A stretch of 64,000 nt of DNA, taken from Zobellella taiwanensis (GTDB lineage Bacteria > Pseudomonadota > Gammaproteobacteria > Enterobacterales > Aeromonadaceae). Location: assembly GCF_003012795.1 (NCBI RefSeq), contig NZ_PXYH01000003.1, positions 1-64,000 on the forward strand, in the 5' to 3' direction. Within the stretch, counting starts at the first letter, position 1; each line of letters opens with the position of its first letter. The notes under the pieces are model-generated. The model worked only from the letters and a program-made list of their open reading frames with translations. It had not been told where the DNA came from and did no database searches. The position numbers were made by a program, and so were the translations under genes. Positions 53,078 to 64,000 of the stretch are shown one piece after another.

Positions 53078-53474
53078 TTTGTCTTCCTCATAGATGAGAA
53101 TCCGGCGGCTGCCGGAATAAAATATGCACCCAGGCGCTCGGCGCCAGTGCAGTGCGGGAGGTCCTTTGGTTTTTAGTTGTTGTGGGATTGTCCAGCTGGA
53201 CTCCTGTATCCCGAAAAAGTGTACCCGCACGACACCAAGACTAGCGGTTTTCGTCCTTATCGACAAGCTCCGCCCCAAGGGCCGTGGCCAAAATTGTCGC
53301 AGCTTTTGCATTTCGGCTCCTGCCTGTCTGAGTCGAGAAAGTGTCAGTAAGAGAAGGGAAACGATTTATTTTCGGTAAAAGCCGGGCAGTTCATAACGAG
53401 TCTGTTGACTGGTGTTAAACTAAACAGTGCGTAACCGCAGTGTTATCGAAATCCTCGACAGGAGTAGCAAGGTT
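53078..53474. promoter_or_regulatory. Intergenic region between ompA and the XRE gene
   Basis: A 397-bp stretch with no gene. It carries GTCCAGCTGGAC (53191-53202), a perfect 12-bp palindrome about 115 bp upstream of the ompA start, lying within a wider GGGAT...ATCCC arrangement. Promoters for ompA (minus) and the XRE gene (plus) must lie here; I could not fix -35/-10 boxes. Confidence 0.5.
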
Positions 53475-53735
53475 ATGAATCCTGATACCAGTCTGGTCGG
53501 AAAAAAAATCCGGCAAATCCGCGAGGCCATGGGACTGAGCCGGCCCAAGTTCGCTGAGCTGCTCCAGGTGCCTCCCACTACCCTCAAAAACTATGAGCTT
53601 GGCTACAGGGAGGTTGGCGGGGCTTTTCTGGTCGCGCTGGCCCAGCATCCCGAATTGCACAGGTACACGCTTTGGCTGCTGTCCGACCGGACCCTGGTGG
53701 ATGCGGGCCAGGTGAGTCCTGAAATTAGCGACTAA
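53475..53735 (+). CDS. Small XRE-type helix-turn-helix protein
   Basis: 86 residues from ATG 53475 (AGGAG 11 bases ahead). HTH of the lambda-Cro/XRE class: VGKKIRQIREAMGLSRPKFAELLQVPPTTLKNYELGYREVGG, occupying residues 8-50; the rest (ALAQHPELHRYTLWLLSDRTL) is the usual short C-terminal helix region. Probably a transcriptional regulator. No target is evident: the neighbours, ompA (divergent) and a metallopeptidase gene, are unrelated. Confidence 0.8.
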   Translation: MNPDTSLVGKKIRQIREAMGLSRPKFAELLQVPPTTLKNYELGYREVGGAFLVALAQHPELHRYTLWLLSDRTLVDAGQVSPEISD

Positions 53736-53836
53736 AACCGGCAAACCGGTGCCGGATGGCCGGCCCGGTCCGCTTTTTCGTGGCGCTGGTTTGTGCTAAA
53801 AGTAGCGCATCCGATCCCTGTCATGAGGACAGTTTT

Positions 53837-54628
53837 GTGCGTGCCATTCCCCTGTTGTTAACCCTGGGCCTGCTGACGGCGTGCAGCCAGTCCCCCACCG
53901 GCCGTAGCCAGGTGTTGCTGTTTTCGGAAGCGGATATGCAAAAACTCGGTGAAACTTCCTTCACCCAGATAAAAGAGCAGGAAAAACCGAGTGGCAACCG
54001 GTCGGACATCCAGTATGTGCAGTGCATCACCGATCGCCTGGTGGCGGAGATTCCTGCCGGCTATGGTCAGACCCAGTGGGAGGTCGTGGTGTTCGATTCG
54101 CCCCAGGTTAACGCCTTCGCCCTGCCAGGGGGCAAGGTCGGGGTCTATTCAGGCCTGCTCAAGGTCGCCGACAGCGCCGATCAGGTGGCGGCCGTAATCG
54201 GCCATGAAATTGCCCATGTGCTGGCTCGCCACAGCAATGAACGGGTATCCCGCAGCCAGTTGACCAATATTGGCCTGAGTGCCGCCGACTTGGCCCTGGG
54301 TCAGTCTGCCCTGCGCCAGCCGGCCATGGCGGCCCTGGGGCTGGGAGTTCAGGTCGGCTATCTGTTGCCCTATGGTCGTGAACAGGAAAGCGAGGCCGAC
54401 CGGCTGGGTCTTGAACTGATGTCCCGGGCGGGCTTTAATCCCGAACAATCCCTCGATTTGTGGCGCAACATGTCGGCGGCTTCCTCCGGCAAGCAGCCGC
54501 CTGAGCTGTTGTCGACCCATCCCTCTCACGGCACCCGTATCCAGGAACTCGATGCCGCCATGCCCGCGGCACTGGCCCTTTACCAGCAGGCCCGTGCCCA
54601 GGGTAAAACACCGGCTTGCCGGCGTTGA
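53837..54628 (+). CDS. M48-family lipoprotein metallopeptidase (LoiP/YggG-like)
   Basis: 263 residues from GTG 53837, chosen for GAGGACAG ahead and because it gives a proper signal: MRAIPLLLTLGLLTACSQSP with lipobox LTAC. Zinc site HEIAHVLARH with the third ligand in ESEADRLGLELMSRAGFNP; conserved NAFALPGGKVGVYSGLL upstream. A periplasmic membrane-anchored protease likely involved in outer membrane protein quality control, as for LoiP. It is followed 8 bp later by nagK. Confidence 0.9.
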   Translation: MRAIPLLLTLGLLTACSQSPTGRSQVLLFSEADMQKLGETSFTQIKEQEKPSGNRSDIQYVQCITDRLVAEIPAGYGQTQWEVVVFDSPQVNAFALPGGKVGVYSGLLKVADSADQVAAVIGHEIAHVLARHSNERVSRSQLTNIGLSAADLALGQSALRQPAMAALGLGVQVGYLLPYGREQESEADRLGLELMSRAGFNPEQSLDLWRNMSAASSGKQPPELLSTHPSHGTRIQELDAAMPAALALYQQARAQGKTPACRR

Positions 54629-54636
54629 GCAGGGGG

Positions 54637-55557
54637 ATGCATTACGGCTTCGACATCGGTGGCAGCAAGATTGCCTTTGCGGTGTTTGACGCCGAGTTCA
54701 GGGAATGTGAGCGTTCCCTGCATGCCACCCCATCCCGGGATTATGGCGCTTTTGTCGCCCTGGTGGTGGGATTGGTGGAACAGGCGGACGCCCGCTGGGG
54801 CGGCAGGGGACGGGTCGGCCTCGGTTTTCCCGGGGTGCTGGACACGGCATCCCGGATCCTGGCGCCCAATGTGCCGGCCATTCATGGCCGGAATTTGCTT
54901 GAGGATTTGAGCCTGCGGCTTGGACGCCCCTTGGTGGCGGACAACGACGCCAATTGTTTCCTGCTCTCCGAATACCACCAGGGGGCCGTCGCCGGCGCTG
55001 GTCTGGCCTTGGCGTTAACCCTGGGCACCGGGGTTGGTGGCGCTTTGATACATCAAGGGCGGCTGGTCGACAGCCGGCGGGGAGGCTGTGGCGAGTTTGG
55101 CCATGGTGCCGTGGGGGCGGTCCTGCTGCGGCGTTATCCGACCTTGCCCCTGTTTGAATGCGGTTGTGGTTTGAGTGGCTGCCTGGAAACCTATGTCTCC
55201 GGGACCGGCCTGTCCCGGCTTTACCAGCATGACACCGGTGTCCGCCTGGGTGGCCGCGACATCGTCGCCGGCTGGCAGCGTGGCGATGAGGCGGCATCCC
55301 GCTGTATGGCCCTCTACCTTGATATCCTGGCGGCCGGTCTGGGCTCCCTGATGGTGCATCTGGCGCCGGATGCCGTGGTGCTCGGAGGTGGGCTCAGCGA
55401 GTATCCCTGGCTGTATCAGGAACTTTCGGCCCGCCTGCCGGACTGGATGATGAAGGGCGTTGCTCCCGCCCCGCTGGTGGCGCCGTTGTTTGGCGGTGAT
55501 GGCGGCGTCAGGGGCGCGGCATTATTGGCCATCCGGGACGAGACGGCATTTAGCTGA
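54637..55557 (+). CDS. nagK: ROK-family sugar kinase, NagK-like
   Basis: 306 residues from ATG 54637. ROK features: phosphate loop YGFDIGGSKIAFAVFD, VADNDANCF with catalytic Asp, ALTLGTGVGGALI, and the zinc site GEFGHGAVG with FECGCGLSGCLETYVSGTGL. The length and CLETYVSG block match N-acetylglucosamine kinase, which recovers GlcNAc from cell wall turnover; fructokinase-type ROK proteins are the alternative. The gene sits 8 bp after the M48 lipoprotein gene. Confidence 0.85.
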   Translation: MHYGFDIGGSKIAFAVFDAEFRECERSLHATPSRDYGAFVALVVGLVEQADARWGGRGRVGLGFPGVLDTASRILAPNVPAIHGRNLLEDLSLRLGRPLVADNDANCFLLSEYHQGAVAGAGLALALTLGTGVGGALIHQGRLVDSRRGGCGEFGHGAVGAVLLRRYPTLPLFECGCGLSGCLETYVSGTGLSRLYQHDTGVRLGGRDIVAGWQRGDEAASRCMALYLDILAAGLGSLMVHLAPDAVVLGGGLSEYPWLYQELSARLPDWMMKGVAPAPLVAPLFGGDGGVRGAALLAIRDETAFS

Positions 55558-55608
55558 GGTGCGTAATTTGTTAACATGGTTTTTTTGCACCCAAACAGAG
55601 GGAATGTC

Positions 55609-56220
55609 ATGTCGTCCTATGAGACAGTAGAGCAGAAGGCCAGCTACGGTATCGGCCGTCAAATCGGTGATCAACTTAGCCAGCAATCATTCGATGGGCT
55701 GGATGTGTCCGCCGTACAGCAAGGCCTGGCCGACGCCCTCGGCGGGGTGGAGTTTGCCGTGTCCCGCGAGGACATCAACGGTGCCTTCCAGGTGATCACC
55801 CAGCGTATGCAGGAGCAGCAGTCTGCTCAGTTTGCCAAGGCCAGGGAAGACGAAGCGGCTTTCTTTGCCGCCAACGGCGAGCGTGCCGAAGTGGAGCAGA
55901 CCGCCTCCGGCCTGCAGTACGAAGTGCTGGCCCAGGGCGAGGGCGCCAAGCCTGCCGCCACCGACACCGTACGCGTGCACTACCACGGCACCTTTATCGA
56001 CGGCTCCGTGTTCGACAGCTCGGTACTGCGCGGCGAGCCGGCACAGTTCCCGGTCAACGGCGTGATCAAGGGCTGGGTCGAAGCCCTGCAACTGATGCCG
56101 GTCGGCTCTAAATGGAAGCTGTATGTACCCCATCACCTGGCCTATGGCGAACAGGGTGCCGGCTCCATCCCGCCCTGCTCCACCCTGGTGTTCGAAGTCG
56201 AGTTGCTCGAGATCGCCTGA
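55609..56220 (+). CDS. fklB: FKBP-type peptidyl-prolyl isomerase FklB
   Basis: 203 residues from ATG 55609 behind GAGGGAATG. An N-terminal helical dimerisation domain (ASYGIGRQIGDQLSQQSFDGLDV, about 10-85) and a C-terminal FKBP domain (VRVHYHGTFIDGSVFDSSVLRGEPAQFPVNGVIKGW, LAYGEQGAGSIPPCSTLVFEVELLEI). It is an FKBP22-type dimeric cytoplasmic or periplasmic folding catalyst; no signal peptide is visible, so cytoplasmic is favoured. Confidence 0.94.
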   Translation: MSSYETVEQKASYGIGRQIGDQLSQQSFDGLDVSAVQQGLADALGGVEFAVSREDINGAFQVITQRMQEQQSAQFAKAREDEAAFFAANGERAEVEQTASGLQYEVLAQGEGAKPAATDTVRVHYHGTFIDGSVFDSSVLRGEPAQFPVNGVIKGWVEALQLMPVGSKWKLYVPHHLAYGEQGAGSIPPCSTLVFEVELLEIA

Positions 56221-56234
56221 TCCGGCAGCGTCTT

Positions 56235-56261
56235 AAAAAACCGGCAGCCGCCGGTTTTTTT
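56235..56261 (+). terminator. Rho-independent terminator after fklB
   Basis: AAAAAACCGG and CCGGTTTTTT around CAGCCG, 15 bp past the stop. Confidence 0.9.
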
Positions 56262-56347
56262 ACGCCCGCACCGGGGCAAACGGAAAATTTGCAAGCGGGC
56301 GCTGATCTGGCAAACTTCTGACTATTCTTGTTAATCGCACACTTTAA

Positions 56348-57172
<825 letters not shown>

Positions 57173-57451
57173 CGGACTCGGGCGCCGCTATCCGGGCCGG
57201 TTGGCTGTCAAGCCACCGGCCCAGCCACTTTTTTCAATAGGAAGATGTGTTTGGTTTAGGTTTTATGTTTTTGTTTTTATTGTTGTTTTTTGATTTTATT
57301 GTATTCCTGTCGAAAGTTTTCACATGAAGTAAACCAAACTGCCATTTTACATATTCATCGAATTTCGTTTGCGTTTTTATTCATTTTTTTGTTTTTAAAA
57401 TTCATCCATTGTACTTCTTTTCTCTTCGTTCCATCCTCCGCACAAAAAAGT
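57173..57451 (+). promoter_or_regulatory. AT-rich control region upstream of carAB
   Basis: After dapB the sequence becomes strikingly AT-rich, with long T runs between 57246 and 57420. ATTCAT occurs at 57353, 57379 and 57400; the last two are 21 bp apart, the spacing of tandem ArgR boxes, but the opposite TGAAT halves are poor. No gene is present. E. coli carAB has tandem promoters here controlled by pyrimidines and arginine. Confidence 0.45.
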
Positions 57452-57480
57452 TTGTCGAAAACGGCGCTTTTATATAAAAT
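57452..57480 (+). promoter_or_regulatory. Probable sigma-70 promoter of carAB
   Basis: TTGTCG (57452-57457) and TAAAAT (57475-57480) are separated by 17 bp, about 110 bp upstream of the carA start. Confidence 0.65.
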
Positions 57481-57587
57481 ACGCAGAATTTGCCCAGTAT
57501 TAGCCGAGATGCAGTAAAATTTTTTTGTCTGTAACTCGGGACAGCCAGGTAAATTGTTGATTTATAAGAATTAACTTGGAGGTTGTC

Positions 57588-58724
57588 TTGACTCACTCAG
57601 CGCTGCTCGTATTGGAAGATGGCTCGGTCTTCCGCGGTACAGCCATCGGTGCCGACGGTTGTTCCGTAGGTGAAGTGGTATTCAATACGTCGATGACGGG
57701 ATACCAGGAAATCCTTACCGACCCGTCCTATTCCCGCCAGATCGTTACGCTTACTTATCCTCATATAGGCAATACCGGCACTAACGCCGAAGATGAAGAG
57801 TCCGATCGGGTCCATGCCCAGGGATTGATCATCCGCGATCTCCCCATCATCGCCTCCAACTTCCGCAACCAGCGTTCCCTGTCCGACTACCTCAAGGCCC
57901 ATAACATAGTGGGTATTGCCGATATCGATACTCGCAAGCTGACCCGCATCCTGCGCGAGAAAGGCGCCCAGGCCGGCTGCATTCTGGCAGGTCCCGAGCT
58001 GGACGAAGCCCGCGCCCTGGCCGAGGCCAAGGCGTTTCCCGGCCTCAAGGGCATGGACCTCGCCAAGGAAGTGACCACCCGTGAGCCCTATGCCTGGCGT
58101 GAAGGCAGCTGGACCCTGGGCCAGGGCCACAGCCAGCCGGCCGAGAGCGAGCTGCCCTACCACGTGGTGGCCTACGACTACGGCGTCAAACGCAATATCC
58201 TGCGCATGCTGGTCGACCGCGGTTGCCGCCTGACGGTGGTGCCGGCCCAGACCCCGGCCGCCGAAGTGCTGGCCATGAAGCCGGACGGCATTTTCCTGTC
58301 CAACGGTCCCGGCGATCCCGAGCCCTGTGATTATGCCATCAGTGCCATCAAGACCTTCCTCGAGACCGATATTCCGGTGTTCGGTATCTGTCTGGGCCAC
58401 CAGTTGCTCGGCCTGGCCAGTGGCGCCAAGACCGTGAAAATGGGTCTCGGCCACCATGGTGCCAACCATCCGGTCAAGGATCTGGACAAGGGCGTGGTGA
58501 TGATCACCAGCCAGAACCATGGTTTTGCGGTCGATGAAGCGAGTCTGCCCGATAACCTGCGTGCGACCCATGTATCCTTGTTCGATGGCACCCTGCAGGG
58601 CATCCACCGCACCGACAGGCCGGCGTTCAGCTTCCAGGGCCACCCCGAAGCGAGCCCGGGTCCGCACGAAGCCGCCGACCTGTTCGACCATTTTATCGAT
58701 TTGATTAAGCAGTACCGCGCGTAA
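57588..58724 (+). CDS. carA: Carbamoyl-phosphate synthase small subunit (glutaminase)
   Basis: 378 residues from TTG 57588, chosen because TTGGAGG precedes it and the protein then starts [14 protein letters not shown] like E. coli CarA (also TTG-initiated). N-terminal CPSase domain ([30 protein letters not shown]) and class I amidotransferase domain with GICLGHQLL (nucleophile Cys) and GHPEASPGP (His-Glu). It delivers ammonia from glutamine to CarB for pyrimidine and arginine synthesis. 19 bp before carB. Confidence 0.97.
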   Translation: MTHSALLVLEDGSVFRGTAIGADGCSVGEVVFNTSMTGYQEILTDPSYSRQIVTLTYPHIGNTGTNAEDEESDRVHAQGLIIRDLPIIASNFRNQRSLSDYLKAHNIVGIADIDTRKLTRILREKGAQAGCILAGPELDEARALAEAKAFPGLKGMDLAKEVTTREPYAWREGSWTLGQGHSQPAESELPYHVVAYDYGVKRNILRMLVDRGCRLTVVPAQTPAAEVLAMKPDGIFLSNGPGDPEPCDYAISAIKTFLETDIPVFGICLGHQLLGLASGAKTVKMGLGHHGANHPVKDLDKGVVMITSQNHGFAVDEASLPDNLRATHVSLFDGTLQGIHRTDRPAFSFQGHPEASPGPHEAADLFDHFIDLIKQYRA

Positions 58725-58743
58725 TTAGGAGTAGGGAAGAGTC

Positions 58744-61971
<3,228 letters not shown>

Positions 61972-61998
61972 GCCTGTGGTCTCTCTGATCGGAAATGG

Positions 61999-62022
61999 AA
62001 AGGCGCCCGCGGGCGCCTTTTT
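61999..62022 (+). terminator. Rho-independent terminator of carAB
   Basis: AAAGGCGCCC and GGGCGCCTTTTT hairpin, 28 bp after carB. Confidence 0.92.
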
Positions 62023-62242
62023 GCTGCTGTATAAAATTTATTCAAAGATGTTGGCGATAGTGTTTGACGCCACCCCACGACTCCCGTAGAGTGCACTCCA
62101 GCAAGATTTTCAAGTCAGCGCGGCCTTTGTATATTGTTGGTTCCTTTGCGGTTCTTCAGTCACCAAGCTTCCCTTATTTGATTGTTGTTGCGTTACCGAG
62201 CCGAGTGTGGCTCCTCATTGAAATAAATAAAGGTAAGATAAA

Positions 62243-62446
62243 ATGGCTAACGGCACCGTAAAATGGTTCAACGAAGCAAAAGGTTTTGGTTTCATCACTC
62301 CCGCTGACGGCAGCAAGGACTTGTTCGCCCATTTCTCCGAAATCGTCGGCAGCGGTTTCAAAACCCTGGCCGAAGGCCAGCAGGTTTCCTACACCCCGTC
62401 CCAGGGTGCCAAGGGTCCCCAGGCTTCCCAAATCCAGGTTCTGTAA
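62243..62446 (+). CDS. CspA-family cold shock protein
   Basis: 67 residues; ATG preceded by AAAGGTAAGATAA. Single cold-shock domain with both RNP motifs: KGFGFITP (RNP1) and LFAHFSEI (RNP2), and WFNEAKGF at the start. It binds single-stranded RNA and DNA as an antiterminator or RNA chaperone. The 220 bases between the carAB terminator and this ATG hold no other gene and provide a long 5' leader, typical of cold-shock genes. It could be a CspA, CspC or CspE type; the sequence does not settle this. Confidence 0.95.
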   Translation: MANGTVKWFNEAKGFGFITPADGSKDLFAHFSEIVGSGFKTLAEGQQVSYTPSQGAKGPQASQIQVL

Positions 62447-62470
62447 TTATCTTCGGATAATACCGGAACA

Positions 62471-62499
62471 AAAAAAACCCGCTTCGGCGGGTTTTTTTT
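62471..62499 (+). terminator. Rho-independent terminator after the cold shock gene
   Basis: AAAAAAACCCGC, TTCG tetraloop, GCGGG and TTTTTTTT, 25 bp after the stop. Confidence 0.93.
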
Positions 62500-62595
62500 G
62501 TTCCCCTAACCGGGACAGAGAGGCTGTTACTGGTGCGAACGGTGCTGGACAGACTGTGGATCACAGCATATCCATGATGCCAGCTTCCAGCTTCC

Positions 62596-63012
62596 TTATA
62601 GCCGGCTTTCCATCCAGGATTCGAGGATCAGCTGGGCGGAGACCGCGTCCACCGCATCCTTGCCCAGGGCCTTGTAGCCTCCGGCCTCGAACAGCCGGGC
62701 GCGGGCGTCGGTGGTGGTCAGGCGCTCGTCCTGCAGCTCGACAGCCAGGCCGAAGCGGCCGTGCAGCCGGTTGGCGAACTTGCGCGCCCGCCGGCTGATG
62801 TCCTGCTCGGTGCCGTCCATATTGAGGGGCAGCCCCACCACCAGCAGCGCCGGCTGCCATTCCTTTAGCAGCGTCTCTATTCTGCCCCAGTCGGGTACAC
62901 CGTCGTTGGCTTTCAGTGCGGTCAGTGGACGGGCGGTGGCCGTCAGTTCCTGGCCCACAGCCACGCCAATGCTTTTCAGGCCGAAGTCGAAGCCGATCAG
63001 GGTACGGTTCAT
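62596..63012 (-). CDS. ruvX: Putative Holliday junction resolvase RuvX (YqgF)
   Basis: 138 residues, RNase H-like fold: [17 protein letters not shown] (first Asp), [16 protein letters not shown] (Glu/Asp region), [17 protein letters not shown] and a final catalytic Asp in [17 protein letters not shown]. The family acts in rRNA 5' processing or recombination. Its start overlaps the yqgE stop by 4 bp. Confidence 0.95.
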   Translation of the reverse strand: MNRTLIGFDFGLKSIGVAVGQELTATARPLTALKANDGVPDWGRIETLLKEWQPALLVVGLPLNMDGTEQDISRRARKFANRLHGRFGLAVELQDERLTTTDARARLFEAGGYKALGKDAVDAVSAQLILESWMESRL

Positions 63013-63563
63013 GCGTGCCCTACCTGGGAAGACAGCTGGCGCGAGTCCACCCCGAGCCGGCCGATGGCCTGGTGCCAGCGCTGGCCAATGGGGATATCGA
63101 AGATCAGGCTGCTGTCGGCGGGGACCGTCAGCCAGCTGTTTTCCACCAGTTCCTGCTCCAGCTGGCCCGGGGTCCAGCCGGCATAGCCCAGGGCAACCAG
63201 GTATTTTTCCGGCGCCTTGTCGGTGCCCAGCACTTCCAGCACATCGCGGGAGGTGGTGATCATCAGATCGTCCGCCAGCTGCTGGCTGGAGCTGAAGCCG
63301 GCCATGGGGCTGTGCAGTACAAAGCCCCGATCCGCCGCTACCGGGCCGCCCTGGAGGACGGGTTGATCCAGCTCGGGCCTGTCCTCGGGAGACATTTCCA
63401 GCTGGTGCAGCAGCTCATGCAGCGGCATGTCGACCGGAATATTGATGACCAGTCCCATGGCGCCGTCGTCGTTGTGCTCGCAGATGTAGGTGACCGAGCC
63501 GGCAAAGAAGGGATCCTTCAGGCTGGGCATGGCGATCAGAAAATGGTGTTCCAGTGAATCCAT
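63009..63563 (-). CDS. yqgE: YqgE/AlgH family protein (UPF0301)
   Basis: 184 residues with the UPF0301 pattern: [84 protein letters not shown]. The role is unclear; named AlgH in Pseudomonas. Always between gshB and ruvX in this group, and coupled to ruvX by a 4-bp overlap. Confidence 0.95.
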   Translation of the reverse strand: MDSLEHHFLIAMPSLKDPFFAGSVTYICEHNDDGAMGLVINIPVDMPLHELLHQLEMSPEDRPELDQPVLQGGPVAADRGFVLHSPMAGFSSSQQLADDLMITTSRDVLEVLGTDKAPEKYLVALGYAGWTPGQLEQELVENSWLTVPADSSLIFDIPIGQRWHQAIGRLGVDSRQLSSQVGHA

Positions 63564-63632
63564 GTTGTCTCGGTATCGGTGTTGTGCCTGGCGGCCGGTG
63601 GATCCGGCCGCGCTCTAGGGGATGCTCTGTTG

Positions 63633-64000
63633 TCAGGATAGCCGTTTTTCGATGGCATCCATCAGCATGCCGCTGATATTGATCGGGAAGGCGGCTTCGA
63701 TTTCGCGCACGCAGGTCGGGCTGGTGACGTTCACCTCGGTGAGTTTATCACCGATAATGTCGAGGCCCACAAAGATCAGCCCCTTGGCCTTGAGCACCGG
63801 GCCCAGGGCTTCGGCGATGCGCCGGTCGCTGTCGCTCAGGGGGCGGGCCTCGCCCCGGCCGCCGGCGGCCAGGTTGCCACGGGTTTCGCCGCCCTGGGGA
63901 ATGCGTGCCAGGCAGTAGGGCACCGGCTCGCCGTCCACCACCAGTACCCGCTTGTCGCCGTCCTTGATGGCGGGCAGGTAGCTCTGCACCATGCAGTAGC
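63633..64000 (-). CDS. gshB: Glutathione synthetase, C-terminal part (5' end beyond the window)
   Basis: About 122 residues are visible, matching the C-terminal ATP-grasp half of Gsh[81 protein letters not shown] with the Mg/ATP-binding Asp and Asn residues. It adds glycine to gamma-glutamylcysteine. The frame runs off the right edge at 64000, so this is a window truncation, not a broken gene. Followed by yqgE and ruvX. Confidence 0.96.
   Translation of the reverse strand, partial: YCMVQSYLPAIKDGDKRVLVVDGEPVPYCLARIPQGGETRGNLAAGGRGEARPLSDSDRRIAEALGPVLKAKGLIFVGLDIIGDKLTEVNVTSPTCVREIEAAFPINISGMLMDAIEKRLS

Noticed and set aside
57344-57405. Tandem ArgR boxes before carA
   Set aside because: Only the ATTCA halves are present; the TGAAT halves match poorly (3 of 5 at best), so not annotated as sites.

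Overview
The window looks like a GC-rich chromosome segment of a gammaproteobacterium. The housekeeping genes (galU with an rssB-type neighbour, yciB-yciI, yfbR, purU, ychJ, fklB, dapB, carAB, a cspA-family gene, ruvX-yqgE-gshB) read like those of Enterobacterales, Vibrionales and Aeromonadales. My best guess is an Aeromonadales-type marine bacterium such as Oceanimonas or Zobellella. That is an inference from protein resemblance, not a search.

Layout. 1-127: 3' end of a group II intron. 0.2-8.6 kb (minus): a tripartite tricarboxylate transporter (tctCBA) behind a CitA/DpiB-type sensor kinase, a CitB/DpiA-type response regulator and a large HD-GYP protein. 8.7-13.8 kb: DnaC-like and DnaT-like primosome genes, an RssB-like response regulator, galU, a ComEA-like HhH protein, a LacI-family gene relic, yciI and yciB. 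13.9-40.3 kb: a large cyclitol/sugar catabolic region with six Gfo/Idh/MocA oxidoreductases, four TIM-barrel isomerase/epimerase-type proteins, iolB, an SDR plus phytanoyl-CoA dioxygenase-type pair, a sugar ABC transporter, an MFS sugar porter, a TSUP permease, three LacI-type regulators and one AraC-type regulator. iolC, iolD and iolA are absent. Inside it, 22.1-27.7 kb is visibly less GC-rich and looks like an acquired island with its own regulator. 40.4-49.5 kb: an 11-gene operon starting with ybgA, a LitR/CarH-type MerR regulator and photolyase, followed by an SDR, an FAD amine-oxidase-like protein, DUF1365, a Cfa-type methyltransferase and small membrane or envelope proteins; this is a photooxidative-stress and lipid-modification layout. 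49.5-64 kb: mostly housekeeping genes.

How the parts fit. A 16-bp near-palindrome (consensus TGRAATTTWYRTTTCA) occurs upstream of the iolI/iolG-lacI divergent genes, the ABC transporter and the MFS porter. Weaker versions lie upstream of the SDR-dioxygenase pair and iolB. This suggests one LacI-type regulon for uptake and catabolism of inositol or a derivative. The low-GC island instead carries a different palindrome (ATATTTGAT-N9-ATCAAATAT) in front of its own LacI gene. The photolyase operon is preceded by three TTGTACAA palindromes, as expected for a B12-dependent light-responsive repressor.

Most promising leads: the SDR/dioxygenase pair within the inositol locus; the low-GC island with a possible 3-oxidation-type sugar pathway; the light-regulon operators with uncharacterised envelope genes; and an RssB-like regulator whose phospho-acceptor Asp is replaced by Glu.
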